Positions 26,729 through 36,828 of a stretch of 64,000 nucleotides of DNA are shown piece after piece; the stretch's first letter is position 1, and each line of letters starts with the position of its first letter. Under the pieces are notes generated by a model. The model saw only the letters and a list, made by a program, of their open reading frames with translations, made no database searches and was not told the origin of the DNA. This DNA is from Jeotgalibacillus sp. S-D1. GTDB taxonomy: Bacteria > Bacillota > Bacilli > Bacillales > Jeotgalibacillaceae. The stretch spans positions 496,001 through 560,000 of the forward strand of contig NZ_SMZR01000001.1 of NCBI RefSeq assembly GCF_004358665.1, given 5' to 3'. The position numbers were made by a program, and so were the translations under genes.

Positions 26729-27637
26729 TTGGTATCCTTTAACGAAATTTTGGCTCAGGCATCCTCTAAAAAAGAAGTGACTGTAGCGGTTGTTATGGCC
26801 GAAGATCTTGAAGTATTAAGCGCTATTGAAAAAGCATGTTCTTATGAGCTGGCTAATTTCATTCTGATCGGAGATGAGCAGAAAATAGATGAGCTCATTG
26901 CTGCCCATTTTACTTCACTGATGGAAACGGGAAGAATTGTGACGCGCCATGCGGCAAATCACAGCGAGGCAGCTCAGAAAGGAGTTCGTGCTGTAAGTGA
27001 AGGGGAAGCGTCAGTCTTGATGAAAGGCCATATTGAAACGGCGCCTCTTTTAAAAGCAGTTTTGCATAAAGAGTACGGACTTCGTACTGGTAATGTTCTT
27101 TCACACGTTGCTTTGTTTGAAGTTCCTTCTTTAAAACGCAGTATATTCGTCACAGATGCCGCAATGAACGTAGCGCCTGATCTGCATCAAAAAGTACAGA
27201 TTGTTCACAACGCTGTAGCGATTGCTCAAAGCATCGGAGTAACAGAACCCAAAGTAGCTCCGCTGGCAGCGGTTGAAGTAGTCAACCCCTCCATGCAGGC
27301 AACGCTGGATGCTGCTTCCTTAACTCAAATGAATCGCAGAGGGCAAATTAAAGGCTGTGTCATAGACGGTCCGCTGGCTCTTGATATCGCGGTATCTGAA
27401 GAAGCGGCACGCCATAAGAAAATCGGCGGGGAAGTGGCAGGACAAGCTGATATCCTGCTTGTTCCCACCATCGAAGCAGGAAATATTTTATACAAATCAC
27501 TGATGTATTTTGGGATGAGTCAGGTTGGGGCTGTCATAGCAGGAGCGAAAGCACCGATCGTCTTAACTTCAAGAGCAGACTCAGCAGAAAGCAAATTAAA
27601 CTCACTAGCACTTGCAATTTGTTCATCAAATAATTAA
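26729..27637 (+). CDS. ptb: Phosphate butyryltransferase (branched-chain)
   Basis: A 302-aa PTA_PTB-family enzyme that converts (iso)butyryl-CoA and related acyl-CoAs to acyl phosphates. Family segments: [30 protein letters not shown] and [22 protein letters not shown] start, AAAGGAG 11 nt upstream. With Buk it conserves the energy of surplus branched acyl-CoA as ATP. Confidence 0.94.
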   Translation: MVSFNEILAQASSKKEVTVAVVMAEDLEVLSAIEKACSYELANFILIGDEQKIDELIAAHFTSLMETGRIVTRHAANHSEAAQKGVRAVSEGEASVLMKGHIETAPLLKAVLHKEYGLRTGNVLSHVALFEVPSLKRSIFVTDAAMNVAPDLHQKVQIVHNAVAIAQSIGVTEPKVAPLAAVEVVNPSMQATLDAASLTQMNRRGQIKGCVIDGPLALDIAVSEEAARHKKIGGEVAGQADILLVPTIEAGNILYKSLMYFGMSQVGAVIAGAKAPIVLTSRADSAESKLNSLALAICSSNN

Positions 27638-27659
27638 TCACCCTTGGGAGGAATTACAA

Positions 27660-28754
27660 ATGGAACTATTTACTTATATGGAAAAGTACGATTACGAACA
27701 ATTGGTTTTCTGTCAGGATAAAACATCTGGTTTAAAAGCGATAATCGCTATTCATGATACAACTCTTGGTCCGGCTCTTGGAGGAACAAGAATGTGGACA
27801 TATGATAATGAAGAAGCAGCTATTGAGGATGCCCTGCGTTTAGCAAAAGGCATGACCTATAAAAACGCAGCTGCAGGATTGAACCTTGGCGGAGGTAAAA
27901 CAGTAATTATCGGGGACCCTCTTAAAGATAAAAATGATGAAATGTTCCGTGCTTTTGGACGATATATACAAGGTCTTGCAGGGCGTTACATCACAGCAGA
28001 AGACGTAGGTACAACTGTAATGGACATGGATCTTATTCATGAAGAAACAGATTATGTAACCGGCATTTCTCCTGCATTTGGTTCTTCAGGCAACCCGTCA
28101 CCAGTAACGGCGTACGGGGTGTATCGCGGAATAAAGGCAGCAGCTATGGAGGCGTTTGGAGACGATTCCCTAGAGGGCAAAACGATCGCAGTGCAGGGAG
28201 TTGGTAACGTTGCATTTACCTTATGCCGTCATTTGCATGAAGAAGGAGCTAAGCTTATTGTAACGGATATTAATAAAGCAGCAGTTCAGCGTGCTGTGGA
28301 TGAATTTGGTGCCAAAGCTGTTGAACCAAATGAAATTTATGGCGTTGAATGTGATATTTTTACACCATGTGCATTGGGGGCAGTAATCAACGATCATACT
28401 TTAGAGGTGTTAAAGGCACAGGTAGTCGCTGGAGCTGCAAATAACCAATTAAAAGAGTCAAGACACGGAGACATTCTTCATGAACGCGGAATCGTTTATG
28501 CTCCGGATTATGTAATTAATGCAGGCGGGGTTATTAACGTAGCGGATGAATTATATGGCTACAACCGTGAACGTGCAATGAAAAATGTTGAAAAAATATA
28601 TGATAATGTGGCAAAAGTATTTGAAATCGCAAAACGTGATGGTGTGCCAAGCTATGTAGCAGCGGATAAAATGGCTGAAGAGCGGATTGAACGCATGGCA
28701 AAATCAAGAAGCCAATTCCTGCAGCAGGGCCATCATATTTTAAGTCGCAGATAA
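27660..28754 (+). CDS. bcd: Leucine (branched-chain amino acid) dehydrogenase
   Basis: A 364-aa NAD-dependent Glu/Leu/Phe/Val dehydrogenase that oxidatively deaminates Leu, Ile and Val. The catalytic lysine region ([20 protein letters not shown]) and the Rossmann motif (VQGVGNVAF) are intact. GGAGG 7 nt before the ATG. Provides the keto acids used by the BkdAA/AB-BkdB-LpdV complex. Confidence 0.96.
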   Translation: MELFTYMEKYDYEQLVFCQDKTSGLKAIIAIHDTTLGPALGGTRMWTYDNEEAAIEDALRLAKGMTYKNAAAGLNLGGGKTVIIGDPLKDKNDEMFRAFGRYIQGLAGRYITAEDVGTTVMDMDLIHEETDYVTGISPAFGSSGNPSPVTAYGVYRGIKAAAMEAFGDDSLEGKTIAVQGVGNVAFTLCRHLHEEGAKLIVTDINKAAVQRAVDEFGAKAVEPNEIYGVECDIFTPCALGAVINDHTLEVLKAQVVAGAANNQLKESRHGDILHERGIVYAPDYVINAGGVINVADELYGYNRERAMKNVEKIYDNVAKVFEIAKRDGVPSYVAADKMAEERIERMAKSRSQFLQQGHHILSRR

Positions 28755-28823
28755 GAACAGTTTAAGGCTTGTGTGCTTCCTTATATAGGAGTGCATGAGT
28801 CTGTATTATTGGAGGGAAATAAC

Positions 28824-29927
28824 GTGCATGACACTCAATACCGTATATTAGTTATCAACCCTGGCTCTACATCTACAAAAATAGGGGTATTTGACGGCGA
28901 AACCGCTATCTTGGAAAAAACCATACGTCATGAAACAGCTGAAATTGAAAAATTCCCTAAAATTATTGACCAATATGATTTTAGAAAAAGAACAATTTTA
29001 GAAGCGCTTGATGAAGAGGGCATTAATATTTCTAAATTAAGAGCTGTATGTGGACGCGGTGGACTTTTGCGGCCGATAGAAGGCGGAACCTATTCTGTTA
29101 ATGAAGAAATGCTTCGCGATTTAAAGGCAGGCTATTCAGGACAGCACGCATCTAACCTAGGCGGAATTATTGCATTTGAAATTGCGAATGGATTAAATAT
29201 TCCTTCCTATATAGTAGATCCTGTTGTAGTGGATGAGCTTGATGACATTGCAAGAATTTCAGGTTTCTCCCTTATTGAACGTAAAAGTATTTTTCATGCA
29301 TTGAATCAAAAAGCGGTTGCGCGTCGCGTAGCAAAAGAGCTTGGCAGGAAATATGAGGAATCGACATTTCTTGTGACACATATGGGTGGTGGAATCACTG
29401 TAGGCGTCCATAAAGGGGGACGTGTGATTGAAGTAAATAACGGACTGCACGGGGATGGACCATTTAGTCCTGAAAGAGCGGGAACAGTTCCGGCTGGCGA
29501 TCTGGTTGAACTGTGTTTTTCAGGAGATTATTATCGTGAGGAAATTATGAAAAAGCTAGTCGGCCAGGGCGGACTTGTCGGATACCTTGGAACGAACGAT
29601 GCGATTCAAGTGGAAAAAATGATTCAGTCAGGCAATAAAGATGCAAAAAAAGTTTATGATGCAATGGCCTACCAGGTTGCCAAAGAAATCGGTGCTGCCA
29701 GTGCAGTTGTATTCGGAAAGGTCGATGCCATTATCCTCACAGGCGGATTGGCTTACGGCAAGAGCTTTGTAGATGAAATACAGGAACGCATTAACTGGAT
29801 TGCGGATGTGATTGTGAAGCCGGGAGAAAATGAACTTCAGGCATTAGCGGAGGGAGCTCTCAGAGTTCTCAGAGAAGAAGAAACAGCAAAAGTGTATCCA
29901 AATGCAATGCGGAAAGTACGTAACTAA
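28824..29927 (+). CDS. buk: Butyrate kinase (branched-chain)
   Basis: A 367-aa ASKHA-fold acyl kinase making ATP from acyl phosphate and ADP. N-terminal phosphate loop [14 protein letters not shown], and conserved HMGGGITVG and [11 protein letters not shown] segments. GTG start after GGAGGGAAATAAC; a frame upstream is open but lacks a ribosome binding site. 69-nt gap after bcd without a terminator. Confidence 0.95.
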   Translation: MHDTQYRILVINPGSTSTKIGVFDGETAILEKTIRHETAEIEKFPKIIDQYDFRKRTILEALDEEGINISKLRAVCGRGGLLRPIEGGTYSVNEEMLRDLKAGYSGQHASNLGGIIAFEIANGLNIPSYIVDPVVVDELDDIARISGFSLIERKSIFHALNQKAVARRVAKELGRKYEESTFLVTHMGGGITVGVHKGGRVIEVNNGLHGDGPFSPERAGTVPAGDLVELCFSGDYYREEIMKKLVGQGGLVGYLGTNDAIQVEKMIQSGNKDAKKVYDAMAYQVAKEIGAASAVVFGKVDAIILTGGLAYGKSFVDEIQERINWIADVIVKPGENELQALAEGALRVLREEETAKVYPNAMRKVRN

Positions 29928-29939
29928 GGAGGTACAATC

Positions 29940-31364
29940 ATGGCCAGAGATTACGATCTAGTCATTTTAGGCGGAGGTACAGGCGGTTATGTAGCGGCAA
30001 TTCGCGCATCACAATTGGGCCTGTCAACAGCAATCGTTGAAAAAGGAAAAATAGGTGGAACATGCCTGCATAGAGGGTGTATTCCAAGCAAAGCGCTGCT
30101 GAGAAGTGCTGAAGTTTATTCAACAGCAAAGCATGCAGGGGAATTCGGCGTTCTGACCGGTGACGTTTCACTCGATTTTGCGAGAGTTCAGGAGCGCAAG
30201 CAGTCGATTGTAGATCAGCTTCACAAAGGTGTTCAGCACTTGATGAAACAAGGAAAAATTGATGTATATGATGGATTTGGACGCATTTTGGGACCTTCCA
30301 TCTTTTCGCCAATGCCAGGTACCATTTCAGTTGAAATGACTGATGGCACTGAAAATGAAATGCTGATTCCGAAAAATGTAATAGTGGCAACTGGATCGAG
30401 ACCCCGTACACTTCCTGGCCTTGAACTGGACGGCGAAAAAGTAGTCAGTTCAGATCAGGCACTTGAGCTTGAAAACCTTCCTAAATCAATCATTATTGTT
30501 GGCGGTGGAGTTATAGGGATTGAGTGGGCATCGATGATGGCTGACTTTGGAGTGAAAGTCACGGTTTTGGAATATGCAGATCGAATCATTCCTACAGAAG
30601 ATCACGACGTCTCCAAGGAAATGCAGAAGCTTCTGAAGAAAAAAGGAATCAGCATCATTACTGGCGCTAAAGTAAATGCCGAAAGCGTTGCGAAAGAAAA
30701 TGCAGATGTTTCTATTCAGGCTGATGTTAAAGGCAAAAATGAAACCTACTCAGCTGAAAAAATTCTGGTTTCAGTCGGCCGTCAAGCCAATACTGAAGGC
30801 ATCGGCATTGAAAACACGGATATTCAAATTGAAAATGGTTTTGTTAAAGTAAATAAAATGCTTCAAACAAAAGAATCTCATATTTATGCGATCGGTGATG
30901 TAATCGGAGGGCTGCAGCTCGCACACGTTGCTTCTCATGAAGGAATTCATGCGGTAGAACATATTGCCAACCAGGTTGTAGAGCCGATTGATTATACACT
31001 TGTTTCAAAATGTATTTATTCAAGTCCTGAAGCCGCAAGTGTCGGATTAACTGAGCAGGAAGCAAAAGATCAGGGCTTTGAAGTGAAAATTGGCAAGTTC
31101 CCGTTTAAAGCAATTGGGAAAGCACTGGTTTTTGGAGAATCTGATGGATTTGTTAAAATGGTGGCTGATGCAAAGACAAATGATTTACTTGGCGTTCATA
31201 TGATTGGCCCGCATGTTACCGATATGATATCTGAAGCGGGACTGGCCCGGGTTCTCGATGCTACTCCTTGGGAAGTGGGACAAACCATTCATCCTCATCC
31301 AACTCTCAGCGAAGCCATTGGAGAGGCTGCTTTAGCAGTTGACGGAAAAGCAATACACTCATAA
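29940..31364 (+). CDS. lpdV: Dihydrolipoyl dehydrogenase of the branched-chain complex (E3)
   Basis: A 474-aa flavoprotein reoxidising dihydrolipoamide with NAD. FAD motif LGGGTGGYVAAIRA, redox disulfide GGTCLHRGCIPSK, NAD motif VGGGVIGIEWASMM, and the C-terminal His-Glu dyad HPHPTLSEA. It lies between buk and bkdAA, as in B. subtilis. Confidence 0.96.
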   Translation: MARDYDLVILGGGTGGYVAAIRASQLGLSTAIVEKGKIGGTCLHRGCIPSKALLRSAEVYSTAKHAGEFGVLTGDVSLDFARVQERKQSIVDQLHKGVQHLMKQGKIDVYDGFGRILGPSIFSPMPGTISVEMTDGTENEMLIPKNVIVATGSRPRTLPGLELDGEKVVSSDQALELENLPKSIIIVGGGVIGIEWASMMADFGVKVTVLEYADRIIPTEDHDVSKEMQKLLKKKGISIITGAKVNAESVAKENADVSIQADVKGKNETYSAEKILVSVGRQANTEGIGIENTDIQIENGFVKVNKMLQTKESHIYAIGDVIGGLQLAHVASHEGIHAVEHIANQVVEPIDYTLVSKCIYSSPEAASVGLTEQEAKDQGFEVKIGKFPFKAIGKALVFGESDGFVKMVADAKTNDLLGVHMIGPHVTDMISEAGLARVLDATPWEVGQTIHPHPTLSEAIGEAALAVDGKAIHS

Positions 31365-31392
31365 TTTTTTAAAATTAAAGGAGGGACTCTTG

Positions 31393-32391
31393 ATGAGTAA
31401 TAATCGACATAAAGAACTTGGGCTGTCAAATGAACAGGTTCTGGAGATTTATAAAACGATGCTGATGGCAAGAAGAATTGATGAACGCATGTGGCTGCTG
31501 AACCGTTCTGGCAAGATTCCGTTTGTTATCTCATGCCAGGGGCAGGAAGCAGCGCAAGTAGGAGCTTCATTCGCATTGGATACGGATAAAGACTATGCAC
31601 TGCCGTATTACCGGGATATGGGAGTTGTTCTCCATTTCGGCATGACTGCAAAAGAATTGATGCTATCAGGTTTTGCCAAAGCAGAAGATCCAAATTCAGG
31701 CGGACGTCAAATGCCTGGGCATTTTGGTCAGAAAAAAAACCGCATCGTAACTGGCTCTTCACCAGTAACAACGCAGGTGCCTCATGCAGTTGGACTGGCG
31801 CTGGCCGGCAAAATGGAGAAAAAAGACTTAGTCACATTTGTAACATTTGGTGAGGGTTCTTCCAATCAGGGAGATTTCCATGAAGGCGCTAACTTTGCCG
31901 GTGTACATAAGCTTCCGGTTATCTTCATGTGTGAAAATAATAAATATGCAATTTCAGTACCAATTGAAAAACAATTGGCGTGTGAAAACGTTTCTGATCG
32001 CGCAATAGGTTATGGAATGCCTGGCGTAACAGTGGATGGCAATGATCCGCTTGAAGTGTACCGCGTTGTAAAAGAAGCTGCTGACCGGGCGCGTCGCGGT
32101 GAAGGTCCAACATTGGTTGAAACCGTTTCCTACAGACTAACTGCTCACTCTTCAGATGATGACGACCGTGCTTACCGTTCTCCTGACGAAGTGGCAAAAG
32201 CAAAATCGCTTGATCCAATTATTACTTTCGGTGCTTATCTTAAAGAAACCAAGGTTATGGATGACGCTCTTGAAAAAGAAATTAATGACCGAATCATGAA
32301 AGAAGTTAACGAAGCAACGGAATATGCAGAAAAAGCACCATATGCAGATCCTGAATCAGCTTTAAAATACGTGTACGCGGAAGAAAATTAA
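31393..32391 (+). CDS. bkdAA: Branched-chain 2-oxoacid dehydrogenase E1 alpha
   Basis: A 332-aa ThDP-binding E1 alpha subunit. The ThDP motif begins at FGEGSSNQGDFHEGANFA, and ENNKYAISVP closes it; phosphorylation-loop type RLTAHSSDDD. ATG 31393 follows GGAGGG. Forms a heterotetramer with BkdAB and decarboxylates branched keto acids to feed isobutyryl-, isovaleryl- and 2-methylbutyryl-CoA, the primers of branched fatty acids. Confidence 0.96.
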   Translation: MSNNRHKELGLSNEQVLEIYKTMLMARRIDERMWLLNRSGKIPFVISCQGQEAAQVGASFALDTDKDYALPYYRDMGVVLHFGMTAKELMLSGFAKAEDPNSGGRQMPGHFGQKKNRIVTGSSPVTTQVPHAVGLALAGKMEKKDLVTFVTFGEGSSNQGDFHEGANFAGVHKLPVIFMCENNKYAISVPIEKQLACENVSDRAIGYGMPGVTVDGNDPLEVYRVVKEAADRARRGEGPTLVETVSYRLTAHSSDDDDRAYRSPDEVAKAKSLDPIITFGAYLKETKVMDDALEKEINDRIMKEVNEATEYAEKAPYADPESALKYVYAEEN

Positions 32392-32405
32392 GGGGGAACA
32401 AACCG

Positions 32406-33389
32406 ATGCCAGTAATGTCTTATATAGATGCTGTTACACTAGCAATGAAGGAAGAAATGGAACGGGACGAGCGAGTGTTTGTTCTCGGCGAAGATGTAGG
32501 TAAAAAAGGCGGCGTATTTAAAGCTACGCATGGTCTTTATGATCAGTTTGGAGAAGACCGGGTTATTGATACCCCGCTGGCTGAATCAGCTATTGCCGGA
32601 GTTGGTATTGGCGCTGCAATGTACGGAATGCGACCTATTGCTGAAATGCAGTTTGCAGACTTCATCATGCCGGCTATAAACCAGATTATTTCTGAAGCAG
32701 CAAAAATTCGCTACCGTTCCAATAATGACTGGAGCTGTCCAATGGTCATCCGTGCACCATATGGCGGCGGTGTTCACGGTGCACTTTACCACTCGCAATC
32801 CGTTGAAGCGATATTTGCCAATCAGCCTGGATTAAAAATTGTCATGCCCTCCACCCCTCATGATGTAAAAGGATTATTAAAAGCAGCAATTCGAGACGAA
32901 GATCCTGTATTATTCTTTGAGCATAAACGGGCGTACCGTTTAATCAAGGGTGAGGTGTCTGAAGACGATTATACAATTGAAATTGGAAAAGCTGATGTAA
33001 AACGCGAGGGAGATGACATTACAGTCATCACGTATGGATTATGCGTTCATTTTGCGCTGCAGGCTGCTGAACGTTTAGCGGAAGATGGCTACAATGCACA
33101 TATTCTTGACTTGCGTACTGTTTATCCGTTGGATAAAGAAGCAATTATTGAAGCGGCTTCCAAAACAGGGAAAGTTCTATTGCTTACAGAGGACACGAAA
33201 GAAGGAAGCATAATGGGAGAAGTTGCTGCCATAATTGCAGAAAACTGCCTGTTTGACCTCGATGCGCCAATTATGCGTCTGTCTGGTCCTGATGTACCGG
33301 CAATGCCATATGCTCCGACAATGGAAAAATATTTTATGGTTAACCCAGATAAAGTTGAAAAAGCAATGAAAGAATTAGCGGAATACTAA
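32406..33389 (+). CDS. bkdAB: Branched-chain 2-oxoacid dehydrogenase E1 beta
   Basis: A 327-aa transketolase-type beta subunit. Conserved GEDVGKKGGVFKAT, EMQFADFIMPA and the C-terminal LSGPDVPAMPYAPTMEKYF. 14 nt after bkdAA with an AGGGGG ribosome binding site. Confidence 0.96.
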   Translation: MPVMSYIDAVTLAMKEEMERDERVFVLGEDVGKKGGVFKATHGLYDQFGEDRVIDTPLAESAIAGVGIGAAMYGMRPIAEMQFADFIMPAINQIISEAAKIRYRSNNDWSCPMVIRAPYGGGVHGALYHSQSVEAIFANQPGLKIVMPSTPHDVKGLLKAAIRDEDPVLFFEHKRAYRLIKGEVSEDDYTIEIGKADVKREGDDITVITYGLCVHFALQAAERLAEDGYNAHILDLRTVYPLDKEAIIEAASKTGKVLLLTEDTKEGSIMGEVAAIIAENCLFDLDAPIMRLSGPDVPAMPYAPTMEKYFMVNPDKVEKAMKELAEY

Positions 33390-33407
33390 TTATAGGAGGA
33401 CGAACCT

Positions 33408-34727
33408 TTGAGTACTGAAAAAATGACGATGCCTCAGCTTGGCGAATCAGTTACAGAAGGCACCATTGAAAAGTGGCTGGTTGCACCAGGTGACCATGTT
33501 AATAAATATGATCCGATAGCAGAAGTAAATACGGATAAAGTAAATGCGGAAGTGCCTTCCTCTTTCAGTGGGATTATGAAAGAACTCCTTGCCAATGAAG
33601 GGGATACCCTGGAAGTAGGAGAAGTAATCTGTACGATCGACATCGAAGGCGGAGAAAGCAGTGAAGCTCCCGCTGAAGAAACAAAAGAAGAGCCGGAAAA
33701 AACATCTTCGCCTGCAAGCAAAGCGGCTGCGCCAGTAAAAACCAAGCAGGAAAAAACGGCTGATAACAGTTCAAAAGCCCGCTACTCTCCGGCAGTATTA
33801 CGACTTTCACAAGAGCACGATATTGATTTAACACAAGTGCATGGTTCCGGTAAAGAAGGTCGTATTACAAGAAAAGATCTGCAAAAACTAATTGACAGCG
33901 GAAGTATTCCAAGTGCTTCTGACGCACCGTCAAAAACAGAGGAACAGCCGGCTGCCCAGACAGCGACTGCTGCATCTTCTGCTCCAAAAACACCTTCACA
34001 GGGGCCTTCTGTCCAGTCAGCACCTGGTGATATAGAAATTCCAGTAACCGGCATCCGGAAAGCGATTGCTGCTAATATGCTGAAAAGCAAGCACGAAGCA
34101 CCTCACGCCTGGACCATGATGGAAGTGGATGTAACCAATCTGGTTACCTACCGTGATTCATTGAAAGCAGACTTTAAGCAAAAAGAAGGATTTAATTTAA
34201 CGTATTTTGCTTTTTTTGTAAAAGCAATCGCTCAGGCGTTGAAGGAATTCCCTCAAATGAACAGCATGTGGGCTGGAGATAAGATCATCCAGAAAAAAGA
34301 CATCAATATCTCCATTGCCGTAGCAACTGAGGATGCATTATTTGTCCCGGTCATTAAGCATGCAGATGAAAAAACGATTAAAGGTATAGGCCGTGAGATT
34401 AATGAACTTGCTCAAAAAGTCCGTGCAGGCAAGTTAAAATCAGAAGATATGCAGGGTGGAACATTTACTGTAAATAACACTGGATCGTTCGGTTCGGTCC
34501 AATCTATGGGCATTATCAACCATCCGCAGGCAGCAATTTTGCAAGTTGAATCCATTGTAAAGCGTCCTGTCGTAATGGATCACGGTATGATTGGAGTACG
34601 AGACATGGTAAACCTGTGCCTGTCACTTGATCATCGTGTCCTCGATGGACTAGTATGCGGACGTTTTCTACAGCGGGTTAAAGAGATTCTTGAAACAATC
34701 TCTAAAGAAAACACTTCTGTTTATTAA
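33408..34727 (+). CDS. bkdB: Branched-chain 2-oxoacid dehydrogenase E2 (lipoamide acyltransferase)
   Basis: A 439-aa E2 core: lipoyl domain (1-77, lipoylated Lys in VNTDKVNAEVPS), Pro/Ala/Thr linker, peripheral-subunit-binding domain (about 125-162, YSPAVLRLSQEHDI), second linker, and the catalytic domain ending in DHRVLDG. TTG start after AGGAGG. Last gene of the bkd operon. Confidence 0.96.
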   Translation: MSTEKMTMPQLGESVTEGTIEKWLVAPGDHVNKYDPIAEVNTDKVNAEVPSSFSGIMKELLANEGDTLEVGEVICTIDIEGGESSEAPAEETKEEPEKTSSPASKAAAPVKTKQEKTADNSSKARYSPAVLRLSQEHDIDLTQVHGSGKEGRITRKDLQKLIDSGSIPSASDAPSKTEEQPAAQTATAASSAPKTPSQGPSVQSAPGDIEIPVTGIRKAIAANMLKSKHEAPHAWTMMEVDVTNLVTYRDSLKADFKQKEGFNLTYFAFFVKAIAQALKEFPQMNSMWAGDKIIQKKDINISIAVATEDALFVPVIKHADEKTIKGIGREINELAQKVRAGKLKSEDMQGGTFTVNNTGSFGSVQSMGIINHPQAAILQVESIVKRPVVMDHGMIGVRDMVNLCLSLDHRVLDGLVCGRFLQRVKEILETISKENTSVY

Positions 34728-34779
34728 AGGCTGTCGTTCAATCATAAGCAAAAAGTAAAAGAATGGTCCAGCAGGGCTC

Positions 34780-34925
34780 AATAAATTTAGCTCTGTAAAA
34801 ATCGGCTGTTGATATTTGACCAACGTTGATTGGAGCTGAAGGTGTGAGACCCCCGCCCCGCGGAAAGCGAACGCCTTCGTGCTGCACTCAACAGCCACGT
34901 TTAACAAAGCCTTATATTTAAATAG
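34780..34925. repeat. Dispersed Bacillaceae-type intergenic repeat, internally deleted
   Basis: Terminal inverted repeats GGCTGTTGA (34804-34812) and TCAACAGCC (34888-34896) enclose GATTGGAGCTGAAGGTGTGA and CCCCGCGGAAAGCGAACGCC segments. I recognise these from a common noncoding repeat of Bacillaceae genomes, whose G/C-rich middle seems deleted here. A shorter relative lies at 23.3 kb. It sits between bkdB and the operon terminator. Confidence 0.6.
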
Positions 34926-34930
34926 CGTGC

Positions 34931-34966
34931 AAAAGCTGAGCATCTAAAATGATGCTCAGCTTTTTT
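34931..34966 (+). terminator. Intrinsic terminator of the bkd operon
   Basis: AAAAGCTGAGCAT pairs with ATGCTCAGCTTTT, followed by a T-run, 204 nt after bkdB. Confidence 0.88.
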
Positions 34967-34981
34967 AATCCTGCTGTTTAC

Positions 34982-35039
34982 TTCCATCCATGCGTTCTTT
35001 GTACTAGAATAAGAGTATACATATTTGAAAACGATTACA
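34982..35039 (+). promoter_or_regulatory. Promoter and catabolite-response element before mutA
   Basis: TGAAAACGATTACA (35026-35039) matches the CcpA cre consensus TGWAANCGNTNWCA at every position. Upstream, TTCCAT (34982-34987) and TAGAAT (35005-35010) are 17 nt apart. The cre would lie just downstream of the start site, where CcpA represses. The mut operon is therefore probably off during growth on preferred sugars (inference). Confidence 0.65.
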
Positions 35040-35042
35040 TAC

Positions 35043-35073
35043 AAAGGAGGGAAGCTGCTCAGCAGCAAATAGC
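35043..35073 (+). promoter_or_regulatory. mutA ribosome binding site with intervening hairpin
   Basis: A strong AAAGGAGG (35043-35050) lies 23 nt before the only fitting mutA start, too far for normal initiation. Between them GCTGC (35054-35058) and GCAGC (35062-35066) form a 13-nt hairpin with a TCA loop. Folding it leaves about 10 nt, a workable distance. Confidence 0.5.
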
Positions 35074-36828
35074 ATGAAAGAAAATGTACCGCCATTTGAA
35101 TCCTATACATTTTTACAATGGCAGCAACTGCTTGAATCCACGCTCAAGGGAAAAACACTAAATGATTTAAATACGATGACGTATGAGGGGATTACGCTTC
35201 AGCCGCTGTATACCGAAAGACCGGCAGCTTCTGACCAGCACCCGTCAAGATGGTGGAGTTTAACCAATCAATGGCATGTAGCTCAACAAATAAAAGCTGA
35301 TTCTGTAGAAGCTGCTGTAAAACAGACAGAAATTGAGCTGTCAAAAGGTTCCGACGTTATCGCTGTTAAAGAAGATGGAAATGGATCATGGTCAAAAGGA
35401 CAATTGGAATCTTTGTTATCACTTCAAAAAAAGCCGCATCTATTTGTAATAAACCAACCAATTACAAAAAAATGGATGCCGTTTCTTATCGATTTTAAAA
35501 ACCAGCATGATGTTCAAGGTGTGTTTGGCTATGATTTTATATCGGGAGAAGCTGCTAAGGGACAGATGACTTCACCAGGTGAGCTGGAGCAATGGGTCGC
35601 TGATTTAAATGAATTATCTCATGCTCATCCTTCACTCCAAACAGTGGTGATCTCAACGGTTCCTTATCATCATGCAGGAGCCAATGCTGTTCAGGAATTA
35701 GCACTTTCACTAGCCGAAGCCGCATGGATGATAAATCATCTCGCTCAGGAAGGATGGCAGGTGGAGGATATTGTACCAAAAATGCATATTCAATTTGCTA
35801 CGGGATCTGCCTTCTTTTTAGAAATTGCCAAAATAAGAGCTTTTCGTGCTTTATGGAGCCATTTTATTGACTGTTACGCGGTGGGAGACCTGCCAGTTTC
35901 AATAGGCAGTGAAAGCTCGCCATTTACAAAGACAGTGCAGGATCCGCATGTAAACATATTAAGAGCGGGTAACGAAGCTTTTGCAGCAGCCCTCGGAGGG
36001 GTGAATTATCAGCATGTGGAGCCATACAGCTCAAGTTATGAAACACCTTCTCCACTGGCAGTAAGAATTGCACGGAATATCCAATTGATTTTAAAAGAAG
36101 AAACCTTTCTTAAAGGAATAGCGGATCCTGGGGGAGGCTCGTACTTTATCGAGTCCCTCACAAAACAGCTGGCTGACGCCGCATGGGATTGCTTCATTGA
36201 AATAGAAGAAATGGGTGGGGTACAGGAAGCTCTGTCCAGCGGATGGATACAGCAAAGCATTGATCATGTCTGGTCACAAAGAAAACATGACAATGCTGTT
36301 CGTAAAACTACCATTGTGGGGACAAACCGGTATGCTCCAATTGAAAAAATACCCATGCCGGAAACTCAGAACACCTCCCTTGAAACTGCGATTATGCCGC
36401 TCCCTATCCGCAGAAATGGTGAAGACTGGGAAGCATTAGTAGGCGATCTTCAGCAAAAAGCTGATTTGCCTCCTGTAGATTTAATTTGCTTAGGCAAATT
36501 AAAGGAGTATAAACCAAGAATGGATTTTGTTCAGGGGGTTTTAAACACAATTGGAATAAAATCGACTAACCGGCAGTCAGCAGGCTCTTCACCTGTACAA
36601 ATTATTTGCGGTACAGATGAGGCGTACGCAGCTGTAGAAAATCTGCTTCAATCAAAAAAATCCTCCCAATCTTTTTATGTAGCTGGTAAAGCTAGCAACG
36701 AACAAATGGAAAAGTGGAGAAACGCAGGATTGAATGACTCCGTATATGAAGGCAAAGACTTGATAGAGTTTTTAAAGGTTATTGTAAAACAGCTAGAAGA
36801 GGTGAGTTCAAATGAAACCGGCATTTAA
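35074..36828 (+). CDS. mutA: Methylmalonyl-CoA mutase small subunit
   Basis: A 584-aa partner of MutB. The TIM-barrel part (about 40-400) is related to the catalytic subunit, and the C-terminal domain (about 445-570) has the B12-fold outline but no DxHxxG cobalamin motif, as expected for the non-catalytic subunit. It overlaps mutB by 17 nt. No in-frame start lies nearer to the ribosome binding site. Confidence 0.92.
   Translation: MKENVPPFESYTFLQWQQLLESTLKGKTLNDLNTMTYEGITLQPLYTERPAASDQHPSRWWSLTNQWHVAQQIKADSVEAAVKQTEIELSKGSDVIAVKEDGNGSWSKGQLESLLSLQKKPHLFVINQPITKKWMPFLIDFKNQHDVQGVFGYDFISGEAAKGQMTSPGELEQWVADLNELSHAHPSLQTVVISTVPYHHAGANAVQELALSLAEAAWMINHLAQEGWQVEDIVPKMHIQFATGSAFFLEIAKIRAFRALWSHFIDCYAVGDLPVSIGSESSPFTKTVQDPHVNILRAGNEAFAAALGGVNYQHVEPYSSSYETPSPLAVRIARNIQLILKEETFLKGIADPGGGSYFIESLTKQLADAAWDCFIEIEEMGGVQEALSSGWIQQSIDHVWSQRKHDNAVRKTTIVGTNRYAPIEKIPMPETQNTSLETAIMPLPIRRNGEDWEALVGDLQQKADLPPVDLICLGKLKEYKPRMDFVQGVLNTIGIKSTNRQSAGSSPVQIICGTDEAYAAVENLLQSKKSSQSFYVAGKASNEQMEKWRNAGLNDSVYEGKDLIEFLKVIVKQLEEVSSNETGI

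Noticed and set aside
29962-30411. 149-codon minus-strand frame within lpdV
   Set aside because: Antisense to an intact, well-conserved dehydrogenase; His/Leu-rich composition typical of a complement frame.
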